A stretch of DNA of 64,000 nucleotides from an uncultured Lentisphaeraceae bacterium (GTDB taxonomy: Bacteria; Verrucomicrobiota; Kiritimatiellia; RFP12; DVOR01). The notes under the pieces are model-generated. The model had not been told where the DNA came from and made no database searches. It saw nothing but the letters and a program-made list of their open reading frames with translations. The position numbers and the translations under genes were made by a program. Positions 43,824-53,231 of this stretch are shown here, one piece after another; positions within the stretch are counted from its first letter, which is position 1; every line of letters starts with the position of its first letter. Where the stretch lies: contig CASDPK010000002.1 of NCBI GenBank assembly GCA_949282555.1, positions 1-64,000 of the forward strand, read 5' to 3'.

Positions 43824-44969
43824 ATGTCCGAATCCCCCAAAGTCCGCGGAGGTCTCTGCCTCAACGTCGATGGCGAAGGTTGCAAGCGTTTCGTGGCCCG
43901 CGACATCGCCCGCGAGAAGGCCAAAGCCCCCATTCAGAACGGCCCGAAGAGCGTGCTCGTGCTCGGTTGCTCCGGCGGCTATGGACTGGCCTCCCGCATC
44001 GCCGTGGCCTTCGGCGGCCCCAAGGCCGAGACCCTCGGCGTCTCCTTTGAGCGCGCGCCCACCGAACGCAAGGCAGGCTCTCCCGGATGGTACAACAACG
44101 AGGCCTTCGACGCCGCGGCCAAAGCCGAAGGCCTCAAGGCCGTGACCATCTCGGCCGATGCCTTTGCCGACGCCACCCGGGAGACCGTCGCCCAGCTGGC
44201 GAAGGACAATGGCTTCGCGCCCTTTGACCTCGTGGTTTACTCCCTTGCCTCGCCGATGCGCACCGATCCCAAGACCGGCATCACCTACAAGAGCGCCATC
44301 AAGCCCATTGGGAAGACCCACGTCGCCCGCACGCTCGACATCATGACCTGCGAGATGAAGGAAGTCTCCGTCGAGCCCGCCACCGACGAGGAAATCGCCG
44401 CCACCGTCAAGGTCATGGGCGGTGAGGACTGGCGCCTGTGGATCGACTTCCTCAAGGCCCGCGGCCTCCTGGCCCCCGGTTGCAAGACCGTCGCCTACTC
44501 CTACATCGGCCCCAAGTGCACGCAGGAGATTTACCGCTCCGGCACCCTTGGCCGCGCCAAGGAAGACCTTGAGGCCTCCGCCAAAGCCATCACCGCGGCA
44601 CTCGCCGACCTCGGCGGCCTGGGCGTGGTGAGCGTGAACAAGGCGCTCGTCACCCGGGCCTCCGCCGTCATCCCCGCCATGCCTCCTTACATCTCCTGCC
44701 TCTTCAAGGTGATGAAGGCCCATGGCCTCCACGAAGATTGCCTCGACCAGATCGATCGCCTTCTCCGTGAGTTCCTCTACCGCCCCGACGGTGCCGTGCC
44801 CACCGACGACGCCGGCCGCATCCGCATCGACGATTGGGAAATGCGTCCCGAGATTCAGGCCGAGGTCGACGCCCTCATGGCGGGCCTCACCCCCGAGAAC
44901 GTCGAGGCCACCACCGACATCGCCGGTTACCGCACAGACTTCCTTGCCCTCCACGGCTTCGAAGGTTGA
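43824..44969 (+). CDS. fabV: Enoyl-ACP reductase FabV (trans-2-enoyl-CoA reductase family)
   Basis: FabV is a large single-domain enoyl reductase, about 60% longer than FabI and triclosan-insensitive in known examples. The Rossmann motif VLVLGCSGGYGLASRIA, SLASPMR and the Tyr-x8-Lys active site (Y237 to K246 in IYRSGTLGRAK) are intact at 381 residues. NADH-dependent reduction of enoyl-ACP would finish each elongation cycle. AAAGGAG precedes the ATG. A strong hairpin follows. Confidence 0.94.
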   Translation: MSESPKVRGGLCLNVDGEGCKRFVARDIAREKAKAPIQNGPKSVLVLGCSGGYGLASRIAVAFGGPKAETLGVSFERAPTERKAGSPGWYNNEAFDAAAKAEGLKAVTISADAFADATRETVAQLAKDNGFAPFDLVVYSLASPMRTDPKTGITYKSAIKPIGKTHVARTLDIMTCEMKEVSVEPATDEEIAATVKVMGGEDWRLWIDFLKARGLLAPGCKTVAYSYIGPKCTQEIYRSGTLGRAKEDLEASAKAITAALADLGGLGVVSVNKALVTRASAVIPAMPPYISCLFKVMKAHGLHEDCLDQIDRLLREFLYRPDGAVPTDDAGRIRIDDWEMRPEIQAEVDALMAGLTPENVEATTDIAGYRTDFLALHGFEG

Positions 44970-44991
44970 GTGCCCCCAGAGACTCACAGAA

Positions 44992-45027
44992 AAGACCCCG
45001 TGTGGCTTCTCCGCCGTACGGGGTCTT
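44992..45027 (+). terminator. Hairpin terminator of the fab cluster
   Basis: AAGACCCCGT (44992-45001) and ACGGGGTCTT (45018-45027) form a perfect 10-bp stem with a 16-base loop. The 3' arm ends in TCTT without a longer T-run, so termination may be partial and could let the next gene be read. Confidence 0.65.
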
Positions 45028-45051
45028 CCGTCATAAGGAAGGCGATCCCGC

Positions 45052-45714
45052 ATGGCCGCGACCTACTCCCTCGTTGACTTGGAAACTTGGCCCCGAAAGG
45101 AACACTGGGAGCATTTCTCCACGGCGGCCAAGTGTTTCATCTCCACCACCAAGAAGATGGATGTCACCGCGCTCCATGCGGCCACCCACGCCAGCGGAGA
45201 GCGCTTCTATGTCGCGGTTCTCTATGTCGTCAGCAGCGTCATCAACCGCCATCGCGAGTTCAAGCTTTCATGGCAGACCAAGGAGCGCAGACTGATCGTT
45301 TGGGACGAAGTCTCCCCTTCTCACCTCGTCTTTCACAAGGACGATGAGACCTTCACCTGCGTTTGGTCCCGCTGGACCGCCGACTTTGCCGCATTCAGCC
45401 GCGGGTGCCGTGAGGACATGGCCAAAGGCTTGCGCCATCGGGGATATCGCGTGCCCGGCATCCCGGAAAACGTCTTCTCCGCCTCCTGCCTGCCGTGGCT
45501 TGGCTACGGCGCGCCCCACCTCACCCTCAACGGAGACGAGCCCTACCTTGCCCCCATCGTCACGTGGGGTAAGGCAGAACGCATTGGCAAGCGACTCCAA
45601 ATGCCGCTCTCCTTCGAGATTCGCCACGGAGCCGCGGACGGATTCCACATCGCGCGGTTCTACGAAGAGGTCGCGCAAGAGATGGAAGCCTTGGCCGCCC
45701 ATCTGCGCGCCTAG
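45052..45714 (+). CDS. Chloramphenicol acetyltransferase-like protein
   Basis: A 220-residue homologue of classical (type A) chloramphenicol acetyltransferase: WPRKEHWEHF at the N-terminus, VIWDEV-like core, VFHKDDETFTCVWS and the active-site segment RHGAADGFH near residue 190. The catalytic His (four residues before the Asp) is kept, while the preceding His of the usual HH pair is Arg. Acetyl-CoA-dependent O-acetylation of an unknown acceptor is the safe call. Many chromosomal relatives do not give resistance. No mobile element flanks it. Confidence 0.82.
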   Translation: MAATYSLVDLETWPRKEHWEHFSTAAKCFISTTKKMDVTALHAATHASGERFYVAVLYVVSSVINRHREFKLSWQTKERRLIVWDEVSPSHLVFHKDDETFTCVWSRWTADFAAFSRGCREDMAKGLRHRGYRVPGIPENVFSASCLPWLGYGAPHLTLNGDEPYLAPIVTWGKAERIGKRLQMPLSFEIRHGAADGFHIARFYEEVAQEMEALAAHLRA

Positions 45715-45736
45715 CCCGGCAAAACGTGCGCCCCCC

Positions 45737-48016
45737 TCACGGCCAAGGGCGAAGCGGGGTCTCGGCTCCCTTGGCATCCGTGAAATCCACCGCCCCAAGC
45801 GCGAGCGGCACCCCCTCCTCCACACGCCGGGCAAGCGCCTCATCGGCGGTAAACTCAATCCAGCGCAAATATCCCTTCCCTCCGCCGGCCGAGGCCGGTT
45901 GACGATACCACCAGGCATCCCCGAAGAGGAGCGTATAACGCTTTCCCGGATGGAGGCGGACGCCCTCCAGCGCCAAACGGAGCGGCCCCTGCGTTTGTTG
46001 CGGGGGCACCTGCACCCGTGCGACCGCCAAACGGCGAAGCTGTCCCGCGACGGCAGGTTGCGGAGTGGCGAAGGCCTCCCCACCCTCCGCCGGCAGCCGA
46101 AGCGCCTCGGGAAGCGCTTTCCCACAGGCCGCCACGGAGCCTTCGAGCAGGGCAACGTGAAGGTGCTGATTGGCCGTGGTGTCGTGATAGGTCACACGGG
46201 GGATTTCCACCGCGAAGGTCTCAGGGTTCGCCGGGATGAGATTCCCCCGCACCGTCACCCGCGAGCAGGCGTGTTGCCGAATGGCCGCCGCCTCTGACGC
46301 GACGCCACGGAAGCGATTGCCTTCAATGCGGACGTCCGCCGCGCTTTTCAGCGCCACAGCCACCCCGGAAGCGAGCTGGAAATCGTTGTTCAGGATCTTC
46401 AGCCCCGAATGGACGGGATGGGCGGCATCGGCCTTCGGGTTCTCGGGCCAAACGTTGATGACCGGCTCACCGCACCGCTCAAACCGACAATCCCGAACGG
46501 TGAGATCCTTCACGGGGCCCGACTCGAACCAACTGCGGGCATCGTCGGCCACCAAGATGGCGCTGTTATGGGTGCGGCGGAAGGTGACGCGCTCAACGAC
46601 GACGGGCCGGCGCGTCGTAAGGAGAAAACCGCGCGTGGGGATCCGCTCCACAAGGCAATCCGCCACGTGAACCTCCGGGGTCCATGTGACGTTTTCCAGC
46701 ACGTCCGCCCCAAAGGCAATGCCCTCGGGAAGCGGGTCGGCGAAGTCGAGCGTCATTTCTCGGCCATCTTCCGAAAGCGTGGCGGCCGTGAGCCGTCCGG
46801 AGGCATAAGGCACCAGCGTTTCGCTGGAAACGAAGTCCACCTCATCCCCGGGGCGAAAGGCCCGGAACCCCCACGACTGCCCGTGCATGAACCGAACCAC
46901 CGCACGACGCCCCCCTTCCTCGCGAATCAAGCGCAAATGGGTGCCGTGAACATTGATCGCATCGTCGTTCGCGCCGGAAAAACGCGTTCCGGAAACGCTG
47001 ATGCGCCCCGCGCACCCGGAGAAGTGAAGCATATCCGCCCAAGCGGAACACGTGCGTCCAGAGGTCGGCCTCGGCGCAAGGACACAATCACGGAAGGTCA
47101 AATCGCGGGAAAACTGCGACACCACCCCCATGCCGTGCATAAAGTGGAACCCAACGTTCTCATAGGTGATCGCTCGGGAATCCTCGCAGAAGACCCCCGC
47201 GCAATCCCGCCGGATCAAACGATGCTGATAGGTGATGCCCTCCTCAAACCCCGGGTTCTTGGAATAGACGATGCGGAGCCGCCCCTCCCCCAAATCCTCA
47301 ATGGCCGTGGCGTTGCGGTCAATCGCCGGCCCGCCAACGCGGCACACGTGGCCGGTGGCCGGGTCAAGCCGCTGAATCAACTGCCAAGTGTTGTCCGTCT
47401 CGCCATCGTCATACACCCAAACCAAGCGGTTGCCGTTCAGACGGAAACGGGAATCGGGATGCACCCGAACGATGGCCTCCGTTGGCCCCACCCGCTCCGC
47501 CGTGTATTCCGACACCGTTGGGCGGCGATAATCGAAGCCCACGCCGGAGATGGTCACCCCCTCGCAATCCTTGAGCCAAAGGTGAACCTGCCGTCCCCGC
47601 GCGAAGAGCAACGCCCCCACGCCCTCCACCCGCAAATGACGCACCCCCACAAAGGCCATCGCCACGGCCTTTTCCTCGTAGGGGGCGTCGTTGGTGTTGG
47701 AAATCATCAGCCGATGGCGCGCCAATCCCTCATGCCGCCACTCATATTCACCCGGCGCAAAGACAATGCGCGCCGGAGCCTCCGCGCTTCCGCCGCCCTT
47801 CGGCGCCAACGATCCCAAGAGCGTTCCCGGTTCCACCACGCGCACCACGTCGCCGGGCCCCAACGAACGCGCATTCAAAGGCGCGAACGACCGCCACGGC
47901 GCCTGCGCCGAGCCATCGCCCGCGTCATCACCGCGCACGGGATTCACAAACCATTCCGCCCCGAACAGGGCACACGCCACATTCAGCCCCAGCAGGGCCA
48001 CGCACCATCGCTTCAT
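45737..48016 (-). CDS. Secreted right-handed beta-helix enzyme, GH110 alpha-1,3-galactosidase-like
   Basis: A 759-residue exported protein with a signal peptide (1-19). Multiple beta-helix rungs follow (VGVRHLRVEGVGALLF; VTISGVGFDYRR; FHFMHGMGVVSQFSRDLTFRDC; ADMLHFSGCAG; GANDDAINVHGTHL). The last two segments resemble the catalytic region of GH110, which removes alpha-1,3-linked galactose from blood group B or linear structures; the Asp residues in ANDDAINVHG are the candidate catalysts. GGAG eight bases before ATG 48016 supports this start; ATG 48028 is possible. An extended -10 (TGCTACAAT) lies upstream. Confidence 0.75.
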   Translation of the reverse strand: MKRWCVALLGLNVACALFGAEWFVNPVRGDDAGDGSAQAPWRSFAPLNARSLGPGDVVRVVEPGTLLGSLAPKGGGSAEAPARIVFAPGEYEWRHEGLARHRLMISNTNDAPYEEKAVAMAFVGVRHLRVEGVGALLFARGRQVHLWLKDCEGVTISGVGFDYRRPTVSEYTAERVGPTEAIVRVHPDSRFRLNGNRLVWVYDDGETDNTWQLIQRLDPATGHVCRVGGPAIDRNATAIEDLGEGRLRIVYSKNPGFEEGITYQHRLIRRDCAGVFCEDSRAITYENVGFHFMHGMGVVSQFSRDLTFRDCVLAPRPTSGRTCSAWADMLHFSGCAGRISVSGTRFSGANDDAINVHGTHLRLIREEGGRRAVVRFMHGQSWGFRAFRPGDEVDFVSSETLVPYASGRLTAATLSEDGREMTLDFADPLPEGIAFGADVLENVTWTPEVHVADCLVERIPTRGFLLTTRRPVVVERVTFRRTHNSAILVADDARSWFESGPVKDLTVRDCRFERCGEPVINVWPENPKADAAHPVHSGLKILNNDFQLASGVAVALKSAADVRIEGNRFRGVASEAAAIRQHACSRVTVRGNLIPANPETFAVEIPRVTYHDTTANQHLHVALLEGSVAACGKALPEALRLPAEGGEAFATPQPAVAGQLRRLAVARVQVPPQQTQGPLRLALEGVRLHPGKRYTLLFGDAWWYRQPASAGGGKGYLRWIEFTADEALARRVEEGVPLALGAVDFTDAKGAETPLRPWP

Positions 48017-48042
48017 CGGCATCTCCATGGAGGGTTTCCCGC

Positions 48043-48051
48043 ATTGTAGCA
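48043..48051 (-). promoter_or_regulatory. Extended -10 promoter of the GH110-like gene (TGCTACAAT)
   Basis: On the minus strand TGC-TACAAT; transcription would start near 48036, about 20 bases before ATG 48016. Confidence 0.6.
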
Positions 48052-48084
48052 CAGGTTCCCACCCCCATGCCCCCAAAACGAACG

Positions 48085-48150
48085 CCCTCCGTATCCCAAG
48101 GCCAAAGGCTCCGTATCCCGAGGCGGAAGACTCCGTATCTCAAAAGAGAG
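48085..48150. repeat. Dispersed palindromic repeat, copy 5 (three direct units)
   Basis: CTCCGTATC starts at 48087, 48109 and 48131: three head-to-tail units with an exact 22-bp period (CTCCGTATCCCRAGGC plus a variable end). This copy is direct rather than inverted, showing that the family unit is 22 bp and can sit in either orientation. Confidence 0.85.
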
Positions 48151-48173
48151 TCCCCTAGGGTCTGTATCAGCCC

Positions 48174-49952
48174 TCAAAGGGCGGCAATGGGAATGGAGGC
48201 GCCGCCGGAGAGACGCGAGCGCTCGGCGGCAAAGGCCATGGCATGGGATTGGAGGCTGGCGTGGAAACGCTCGACATAAACGGCGGGCGGCAAGGTGCGC
48301 AAGGTGGTGATCCAGTCCGCCAACAGACCGTCGTTGCCGACGACATACGAGCTTTCATGCGTGGGGTGCCCACCCTCGAGGGCGGCGTCCCACAGCCAAG
48401 ACGCGCGGTCGGAGAAGCGGCGGATGAACAAGGTGCGGGCATCACCGCGGATTTCGCCATCGGTGAGGAAAATCTGCGTTTCGCGGTCACGCGCCCATGA
48501 AAAGCTTTCCATGATGTGGGAGACGGTGACGCCGCCCTCGAAGAGCAGATTCACGACTTGATGATCCACGGCGTCATTGTCGCACGCATAGACGCACCGT
48601 CCCAGCGGCCCACGCAAGGTCGCCTCAATCCCCGCCGGGGAGGCGTCGGGCAAGGCGTAACGCAGGTCGGTGCGTTCGCGCAACAGACGGATGGCCGAAA
48701 AGGGACACGTCCGCTCGATCGCGGCGGGGCACTCGAGGCAACGCGCCGCCGCACCCGCAGGCGCGGCCTCCGGGCGGAAATGCGAGCGTTCCCCGAAGGA
48801 TTGCACAAAGAGGCAACGCCGCCCAATCCACCACGCAAAGAGATCGAAATCGTGGCTGCACTTCTGCAAAATCATCGGGGTGCTGCGAACCGTGTTGCCG
48901 AAGGGTCCGCGGCAAAAGGCCTGGGCGGCCTTGCCATAACCCACGGGCTCCAAGTGGCGGATGCTGACCACTTCGCCCAGCGTTCCCCCGCGGATGAGTT
49001 CGGCGATTTTGGCGTAATAGGGCGTAAAGCGCAGGATGTGCCCCACCTGCACCAAGCGGCCCCGTTCGCGCACGGCGGCGTCGAGCGCCACGCACTCCTC
49101 CCACGTGGCCCCGACGGGTTTTTCCAACAGCACGTGGAGGCCCTGCGCCAAGGCCGTCTGCGCGGCCGGGAAGTGGAGCCGGTCGGGCAAGGCCACGATG
49201 GCGCACTCGGCCTCTCCCGCCGCGAGGGCCTCGGGCCAATCGGCAAACACGCGCGTTGGGGGCAATCCCAACCGCGCCGCCCATTCGGCCCGGACGGCCG
49301 GGTCTGGCTCGGCAAACGCCGTCACGCGCAAATCGCCGGGATGTTCCAGCGCCCAGCGCGCATAGACGCGCCCACGGTAGCCCATGCCAAGGATCACGGC
49401 GTCGAAGGGTTCCCGATGGCGCACCGAGAACTCGCACCCGCAGTAGATCTGCCGATACAGCCCCAACTCCGCCGCCCGACGGTTGGAGGACAGGAACCCA
49501 TCCTTCTTCTTGAAGTCGTAAGGGATGAACCGCTCGCCCCCCACCTCTCGCCCGACGGCATGGATGAGGGCGCTGCGCTTATGCGGCGACACGGTGAGGC
49601 TGGTGGTGAAGGCCGCGCAACGCAACCGCCCGAGCGCCTGCGCGGCCCGCGTCAGCGAAAAGCGGAAACACCGGGCACACCGCGCGCCGCCCTCGGCGCA
49701 CCCTTCGTATCCTTCGGCGACCTCGGCCTTCCAGCGTGCATGGTCGGGGGCATCCTCCACCAGTTCAATGCCCTCCGCCTCGGCCAACCGCCGCGCCGCC
49801 GCCAGACGGCGCAGATATTCCTCGTGCGGCCAAAGATTGAAGTCGGAGAAGAACAGCACCGGCTCCCAGCCATCCGCCTTCAGCACACGCACGCAATGCG
49901 ATGCGCAGACGCCGCAACAGGTGTGCAACAGCAGACGGCCTTTCCCTTCCAT
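48174..49952 (-). CDS. queH: QueH epoxyqueuosine reductase fused to a Gfo/Idh/MocA oxidoreductase
   Basis: One uninterrupted 592-residue frame encodes two enzymes. Residues 6-177 are QueH, which reduces epoxyqueuosine to queuosine in tRNA anticodons: HTCCGVC (C12, C13, C16), CARC (C92, C95), FTTSLTVSPHK and YCGC (C171, C173) are all present. After the short junction VRHREPF, residues 183-592 form a complete Gfo/Idh/MocA oxidoreductase with GMGYRG, EKPVG and a CLECP...CPFSA element. There is no stop, frameshift or strong internal start at the junction (about 49400-49425); an internal GTG at VRH is a weak candidate. The gene follows the phosphohexomutase by 14 bases. The fusion is unusual and its joint function unknown. 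Confidence 0.85.
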   Translation of the reverse strand: MEGKGRLLLHTCCGVCASHCVRVLKADGWEPVLFFSDFNLWPHEEYLRRLAAARRLAEAEGIELVEDAPDHARWKAEVAEGYEGCAEGGARCARCFRFSLTRAAQALGRLRCAAFTTSLTVSPHKRSALIHAVGREVGGERFIPYDFKKKDGFLSSNRRAAELGLYRQIYCGCEFSVRHREPFDAVILGMGYRGRVYARWALEHPGDLRVTAFAEPDPAVRAEWAARLGLPPTRVFADWPEALAAGEAECAIVALPDRLHFPAAQTALAQGLHVLLEKPVGATWEECVALDAAVRERGRLVQVGHILRFTPYYAKIAELIRGGTLGEVVSIRHLEPVGYGKAAQAFCRGPFGNTVRSTPMILQKCSHDFDLFAWWIGRRCLFVQSFGERSHFRPEAAPAGAAARCLECPAAIERTCPFSAIRLLRERTDLRYALPDASPAGIEATLRGPLGRCVYACDNDAVDHQVVNLLFEGGVTVSHIMESFSWARDRETQIFLTDGEIRGDARTLFIRRFSDRASWLWDAALEGGHPTHESSYVVGNDGLLADWITTLRTLPPAVYVERFHASLQSHAMAFAAERSRLSGGASIPIAAL

Positions 49953-49966
49953 CGTGCGCGATCCCC

Positions 49967-51301
49967 TCAAATGGCCGCCTTCGCGGCCGCAAGCATCGCC
50001 TCCAATTGGGCCGGGGTGCGGGCCTCGCCAGCCAAGCGGAGAATGGGCTCCGTGTTGGACGGGCGCACGCCAAACCACGCATCGGCCCAATCAAGGCGCA
50101 CGCCGTCAAAGTCGATGCGTCGCTCAGGGGCGCCCAGCAAGCGCGTGACGGCGGCCTCGACGCGGGCGACGGCGGCGGGGCGATCGTCCACCCCGCGGAT
50201 GTTCACCTCGCCGGAAGCGCAGTAACGCCCGGTGATCGGCGCCAACAACGCGGAAAAAGTCTTCCCCTGCCGTTTGGCCTCGGCCACGATGCCCAACGCC
50301 AAGACGGCGGACAATTCGCCGCTGTCGCACCAATGGAAATCGCGGAAGTAGTAGTGCCCCGCCACTTCGCCGCCGCAGACGCCGCCGCGCTCACGCAGGG
50401 CCGTCTTTGCGAACGCCGCGCCCACCTTGACCATCAGCGGCTCAAACCCATCCTCGCGCAAGGTCTCAATCACGCCGCGGGAGGTGCGGACATCATGCAC
50501 CACCGTCTCGCCCGAACGCCCAAGCAGCCGGGCATAAAGGGGAATCATCGCATCGGGCGGGACGAACGCGCCCGTCTCGTCAACGAACGCCACGCGGTCG
50601 GCATCGCCATCGAACATCAGTCCGAGATCCAACCCCCGTTCCCGCACCGTCCGCACGAGCGCCTCGCGGTTGGCGGCCTCCAGCGGATTGGGGCCATGAT
50701 GGGGGAAGGCCCCGTCGGGCTCAGCGTTGAGGTAGACGGCCTCCGACCCGAACAGGTCTTTGGCGAGGATGCCGGCGGCGCCGTCGGAGCAATCCACGGC
50801 GAAGCGCAGCCCCGAAAGATCGGGCAAACGCGCACGGAGCCACGCCACGTAGTCCCCCAACCGGTCAATGACCCGAACGGCGCCGGGACACGCCGCCTTC
50901 GGGGGCAACGTGCCGGCCTCAATCCACGCCTCCACCGTCTTCAGGCCGAGATCATAGCCGCACGGGAGCGCCCCGGCCTTGGAGACTTTGAGGCCGTTGT
51001 ATTCCGGCGGATTGTGCGAGGCGGTGATCATGACCGACGCTCCGTAACCGCCCTCGGCGGTGAAGAAATAGACCATCGGCGTGGTGGCCAGCCCCAAATC
51101 GTCCACCGCCGCGCCGGCCTCGGAGAGACCGCGCACAAGCGCGTCGCGCAAAGCGGGGGAGGAGGTGCGCGCATCGCGCCCCACCAGCACCTTCCGTGCG
51201 TCCAGCAAAGCCGGGAGGCACCGCCCCACCTGATAGGCAAGCTCGGGGGTGACGTCGGCGCCGAAAACACCGCGGATATCGTAGGCCTTGAACGCTTTCA
51301 C
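49967..51301 (-). CDS. Phosphomannomutase/phosphoglucomutase
   Basis: A 444-residue alpha-D-phosphohexomutase with four domains: AYDIRGVFG at the start, phosphoserine loop TASHNPPEYNG, metal loop DGDADR, sugar-binding GEVAGHYYF (GExSGH type) and C-terminal RPSNTEPILR. It interconverts hexose 1- and 6-phosphates for nucleotide-sugar synthesis. Mannose versus glucose preference cannot be read reliably. Translation starts at GTG 51301 with GGAGG eight bases upstream; in-frame codons further up overlap the preceding gene. Confidence 0.93.
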   Translation of the reverse strand: MKAFKAYDIRGVFGADVTPELAYQVGRCLPALLDARKVLVGRDARTSSPALRDALVRGLSEAGAAVDDLGLATTPMVYFFTAEGGYGASVMITASHNPPEYNGLKVSKAGALPCGYDLGLKTVEAWIEAGTLPPKAACPGAVRVIDRLGDYVAWLRARLPDLSGLRFAVDCSDGAAGILAKDLFGSEAVYLNAEPDGAFPHHGPNPLEAANREALVRTVRERGLDLGLMFDGDADRVAFVDETGAFVPPDAMIPLYARLLGRSGETVVHDVRTSRGVIETLREDGFEPLMVKVGAAFAKTALRERGGVCGGEVAGHYYFRDFHWCDSGELSAVLALGIVAEAKRQGKTFSALLAPITGRYCASGEVNIRGVDDRPAAVARVEAAVTRLLGAPERRIDFDGVRLDWADAWFGVRPSNTEPILRLAGEARTPAQLEAMLAAAKAAI

Positions 51302-51320
51302 GGTTGGTTCCTCCTGTGTG

Positions 51321-52529
51321 TCATTCCACGTGGCAGAGCAATCCCTTGAGGTAAAGCCCCTCGGGGAAGGTGAGCGCCTCGACATGGTCGGGGGCTTGGC
51401 GCAATTCGTGCAAAATCCGCACTCGGCGGCCCGCATCGTGGGCGGCCTCGGTGACCACCTTGCGGAAGGTCGCGGGGTCAATGGCGCCGGAGCAGGAGAA
51501 GGTGGCAAGGATGCCGCCGGGCTCCACCAATTTGAGGCCCAGCAGATTGATGTCCTTGTAGCCGCGGAGGGCCTTCATCGTCTGCCCCTTGGTGTCGGCG
51601 AACTTGGGGGGATCGAGCACCACCAGCCCAAACCGTTGCGCGCGGTCGCGGAAGGTGCGCAAGGCCTGGAAGACGTTTTCCTTGAGGCGGAGGGTTTGCC
51701 CCTCGGGCAGATGGTTCAGGGCCACCTGTCTCTCGAGGAGTTGCAACGCGGGCTCGGAGAGATCCACGTGCGTCACCTTCTCGGCGCCCGCCACGGCGGC
51801 GGCGATGCCGAAGCCACCCGTGTAGCTGAAGGCGTTGAGCACCGTGCGCCCTTTCGCGTACGTCGCCACCAAACGGCGGTTCTCGCGCTGATCGAGATAA
51901 AACCCGGTCTTGTGCCCATTGCGGACGTCCACGAGGAACCGCGTCTTCCCCTCGTGGATTTGGATGGCGGCGGGCGGCTCCGCGCCGTCCAGCAGCCCCA
52001 CCGCGGGCTCCAATCCCTCATGGCCCCGGCCATCCACATCGCTGCGTTCGTAGAAGGAAGCCGCGCCGGTGAGCGCCATCAGTTCGCGGACGATGGTGGC
52101 CTTGTGCGCTTCGGCGCCGGCGGTGGCGAACTGCCCCACCAGCGTCTCGCCATAGCGATCGACCGTCACGCCGGGAAGGCCGTCGGCCTCGGCATTGACC
52201 AAACGGAGCGCGTTGGTGTCGAAGGTTTCGGCCATGCCCTCACGCACGGCCAACGCGCGGCTCAGGCGCCCATGGAAGAACGCATCATCCACCGCGCCCT
52301 CCGCCCCGAAGGTCCACATCCGCACACGGATCTGCGAATCGGGCGACCATGCGCCGAGCCCCAAGGTCTCCCCGGCGGCATCGGTCACAAGCACCGTTTC
52401 GCCGCGGGCAGGCTCCCGGGAGACGGAGTCAATCGCGCCGGAAAAGATCCACGGATGGCCCAAGCGGGTGGGACGATCGCGCTTGATTTTGAGTCGGACA
52501 ATCTTCATGTCGGCATCGCTTTCCGTCAT
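51321..52529 (-). CDS. Class I SAM-dependent rRNA methyltransferase (RlmI-like)
   Basis: A 402-residue enzyme with an N-terminal PUA-type RNA-binding domain ([22 protein letters not shown]), an EEHEAD-like central region and a Rossmann methyltransferase: [18 protein letters not shown] binds SAM and VVLDPPKF is the catalytic motif IV. It resembles RlmI/RlmK-type enzymes that make 5-methylcytosine in 23S rRNA. ATG 52529 overlaps the rph stop (ATGA); ATG 52508 is the alternative. Confidence 0.9.
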   Translation of the reverse strand: MTESDADMKIVRLKIKRDRPTRLGHPWIFSGAIDSVSREPARGETVLVTDAAGETLGLGAWSPDSQIRVRMWTFGAEGAVDDAFFHGRLSRALAVREGMAETFDTNALRLVNAEADGLPGVTVDRYGETLVGQFATAGAEAHKATIVRELMALTGAASFYERSDVDGRGHEGLEPAVGLLDGAEPPAAIQIHEGKTRFLVDVRNGHKTGFYLDQRENRRLVATYAKGRTVLNAFSYTGGFGIAAAVAGAEKVTHVDLSEPALQLLERQVALNHLPEGQTLRLKENVFQALRTFRDRAQRFGLVVLDPPKFADTKGQTMKALRGYKDINLLGLKLVEPGGILATFSCSGAIDPATFRKVVTEAAHDAGRRVRILHELRQAPDHVEALTFPEGLYLKGLLCHVE

Positions 52530-53212
52530 TCGGCGAGGGCTTTGGCCTGTGCGGCAAAGAGGGCGGCGCACCCTTCCTTGGCGAGGGCGCGGAGGGTGTC
52601 GAGCTGCGCCTCGGTGAAGGGGTCGTGCTCGGCCGTGCCCTGAAGCTCAACGAAGCGGCCATCGGAGGTCATCACCACGTTCATGTCCACATCGGCGGTG
52701 GAATCATGCGCATAGTCCAAATCGAGGGTGGGCTCGCCCGCGCAGATCCCCACGCTGATGGCCGCCACGCGGCGGACGATCGGATTCTCGGTGAGCGCGC
52801 CGGAGGCCATCAGCGAACGCACCGCGTCTTCCAAGGCCACCATGCCCCCGGTGATGGAGGCGCAACGCGTGCCGCCATCGGCCTGCAACACGTCGCAATC
52901 GATCGTTATCGTGCGCTCGCCCAGTTTGGAGGTGTCGACCGCCGCACGGAGGGCACGCCCGACCAGCCGCCCGATTTCCACGCCCCGCCCGTCCTGACGC
53001 AGACGCTTGATGTCGCGTTCCTTGCGCGTGAGCGTGGAAGAGGGCAACATGGCGTATTCGGCGGTGACCCAGCCCTTCCCGGTCCCTTTGAGGAACGGGG
53101 GAACCTTTTCTTCCACGCAGGCCGTGCAGAGCACCCAGGTGTCCCCTTGGCGGATGAGCACAGAGCCTGCGGCGTGTTTCGTGAAGTGACGGAGAATCTC
53201 AACGTTTCGCAT
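52526..53212 (-). CDS. rph: Ribonuclease PH
   Basis: A 228-residue 3'-5' phosphorolytic exoribonuclease that trims tRNA 3' ends. Motifs: [45 protein letters not shown] cut into the usual RDIxRLxxDGR core, [21 protein letters not shown], and [18 protein letters not shown] with phosphate-binding Asp residues. Start at 53212 gives normal length and no extension into the promoter. It leads the minus-strand series rph, RlmI-like, phosphohexomutase and QueH fusion. Confidence 0.95.
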   Translation of the reverse strand: MRNVEILRHFTKHAAGSVLIRQGDTWVLCTACVEEKVPPFLKGTGKGWVTAEYAMLPSSTLTRKERDIKRLRQDGRGVEIGRLVGRALRAAVDTSKLGERTITIDCDVLQADGGTRCASITGGMVALEDAVRSLMASGALTENPIVRRVAAISVGICAGEPTLDLDYAHDSTADVDMNVVMTSDGRFVELQGTAEHDPFTEAQLDTLRALAKEGCAALFAAQAKALAE

Positions 53213-53231
53213 GGCGGTATCCTTTTCCTTA

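Noticed and set aside
45052-45714. Chloramphenicol acetyltransferase-like gene considered as acquired resistance
   Set aside because: No flanking mobile element, base composition like its neighbours, and an altered active-site His pair; a resistance phenotype cannot be claimed.
4985-48150. The 22-bp repeats considered as a CRISPR array
   Set aside because: At most three units are tandem, with no spacers of constant length between them and no cas genes in the window.
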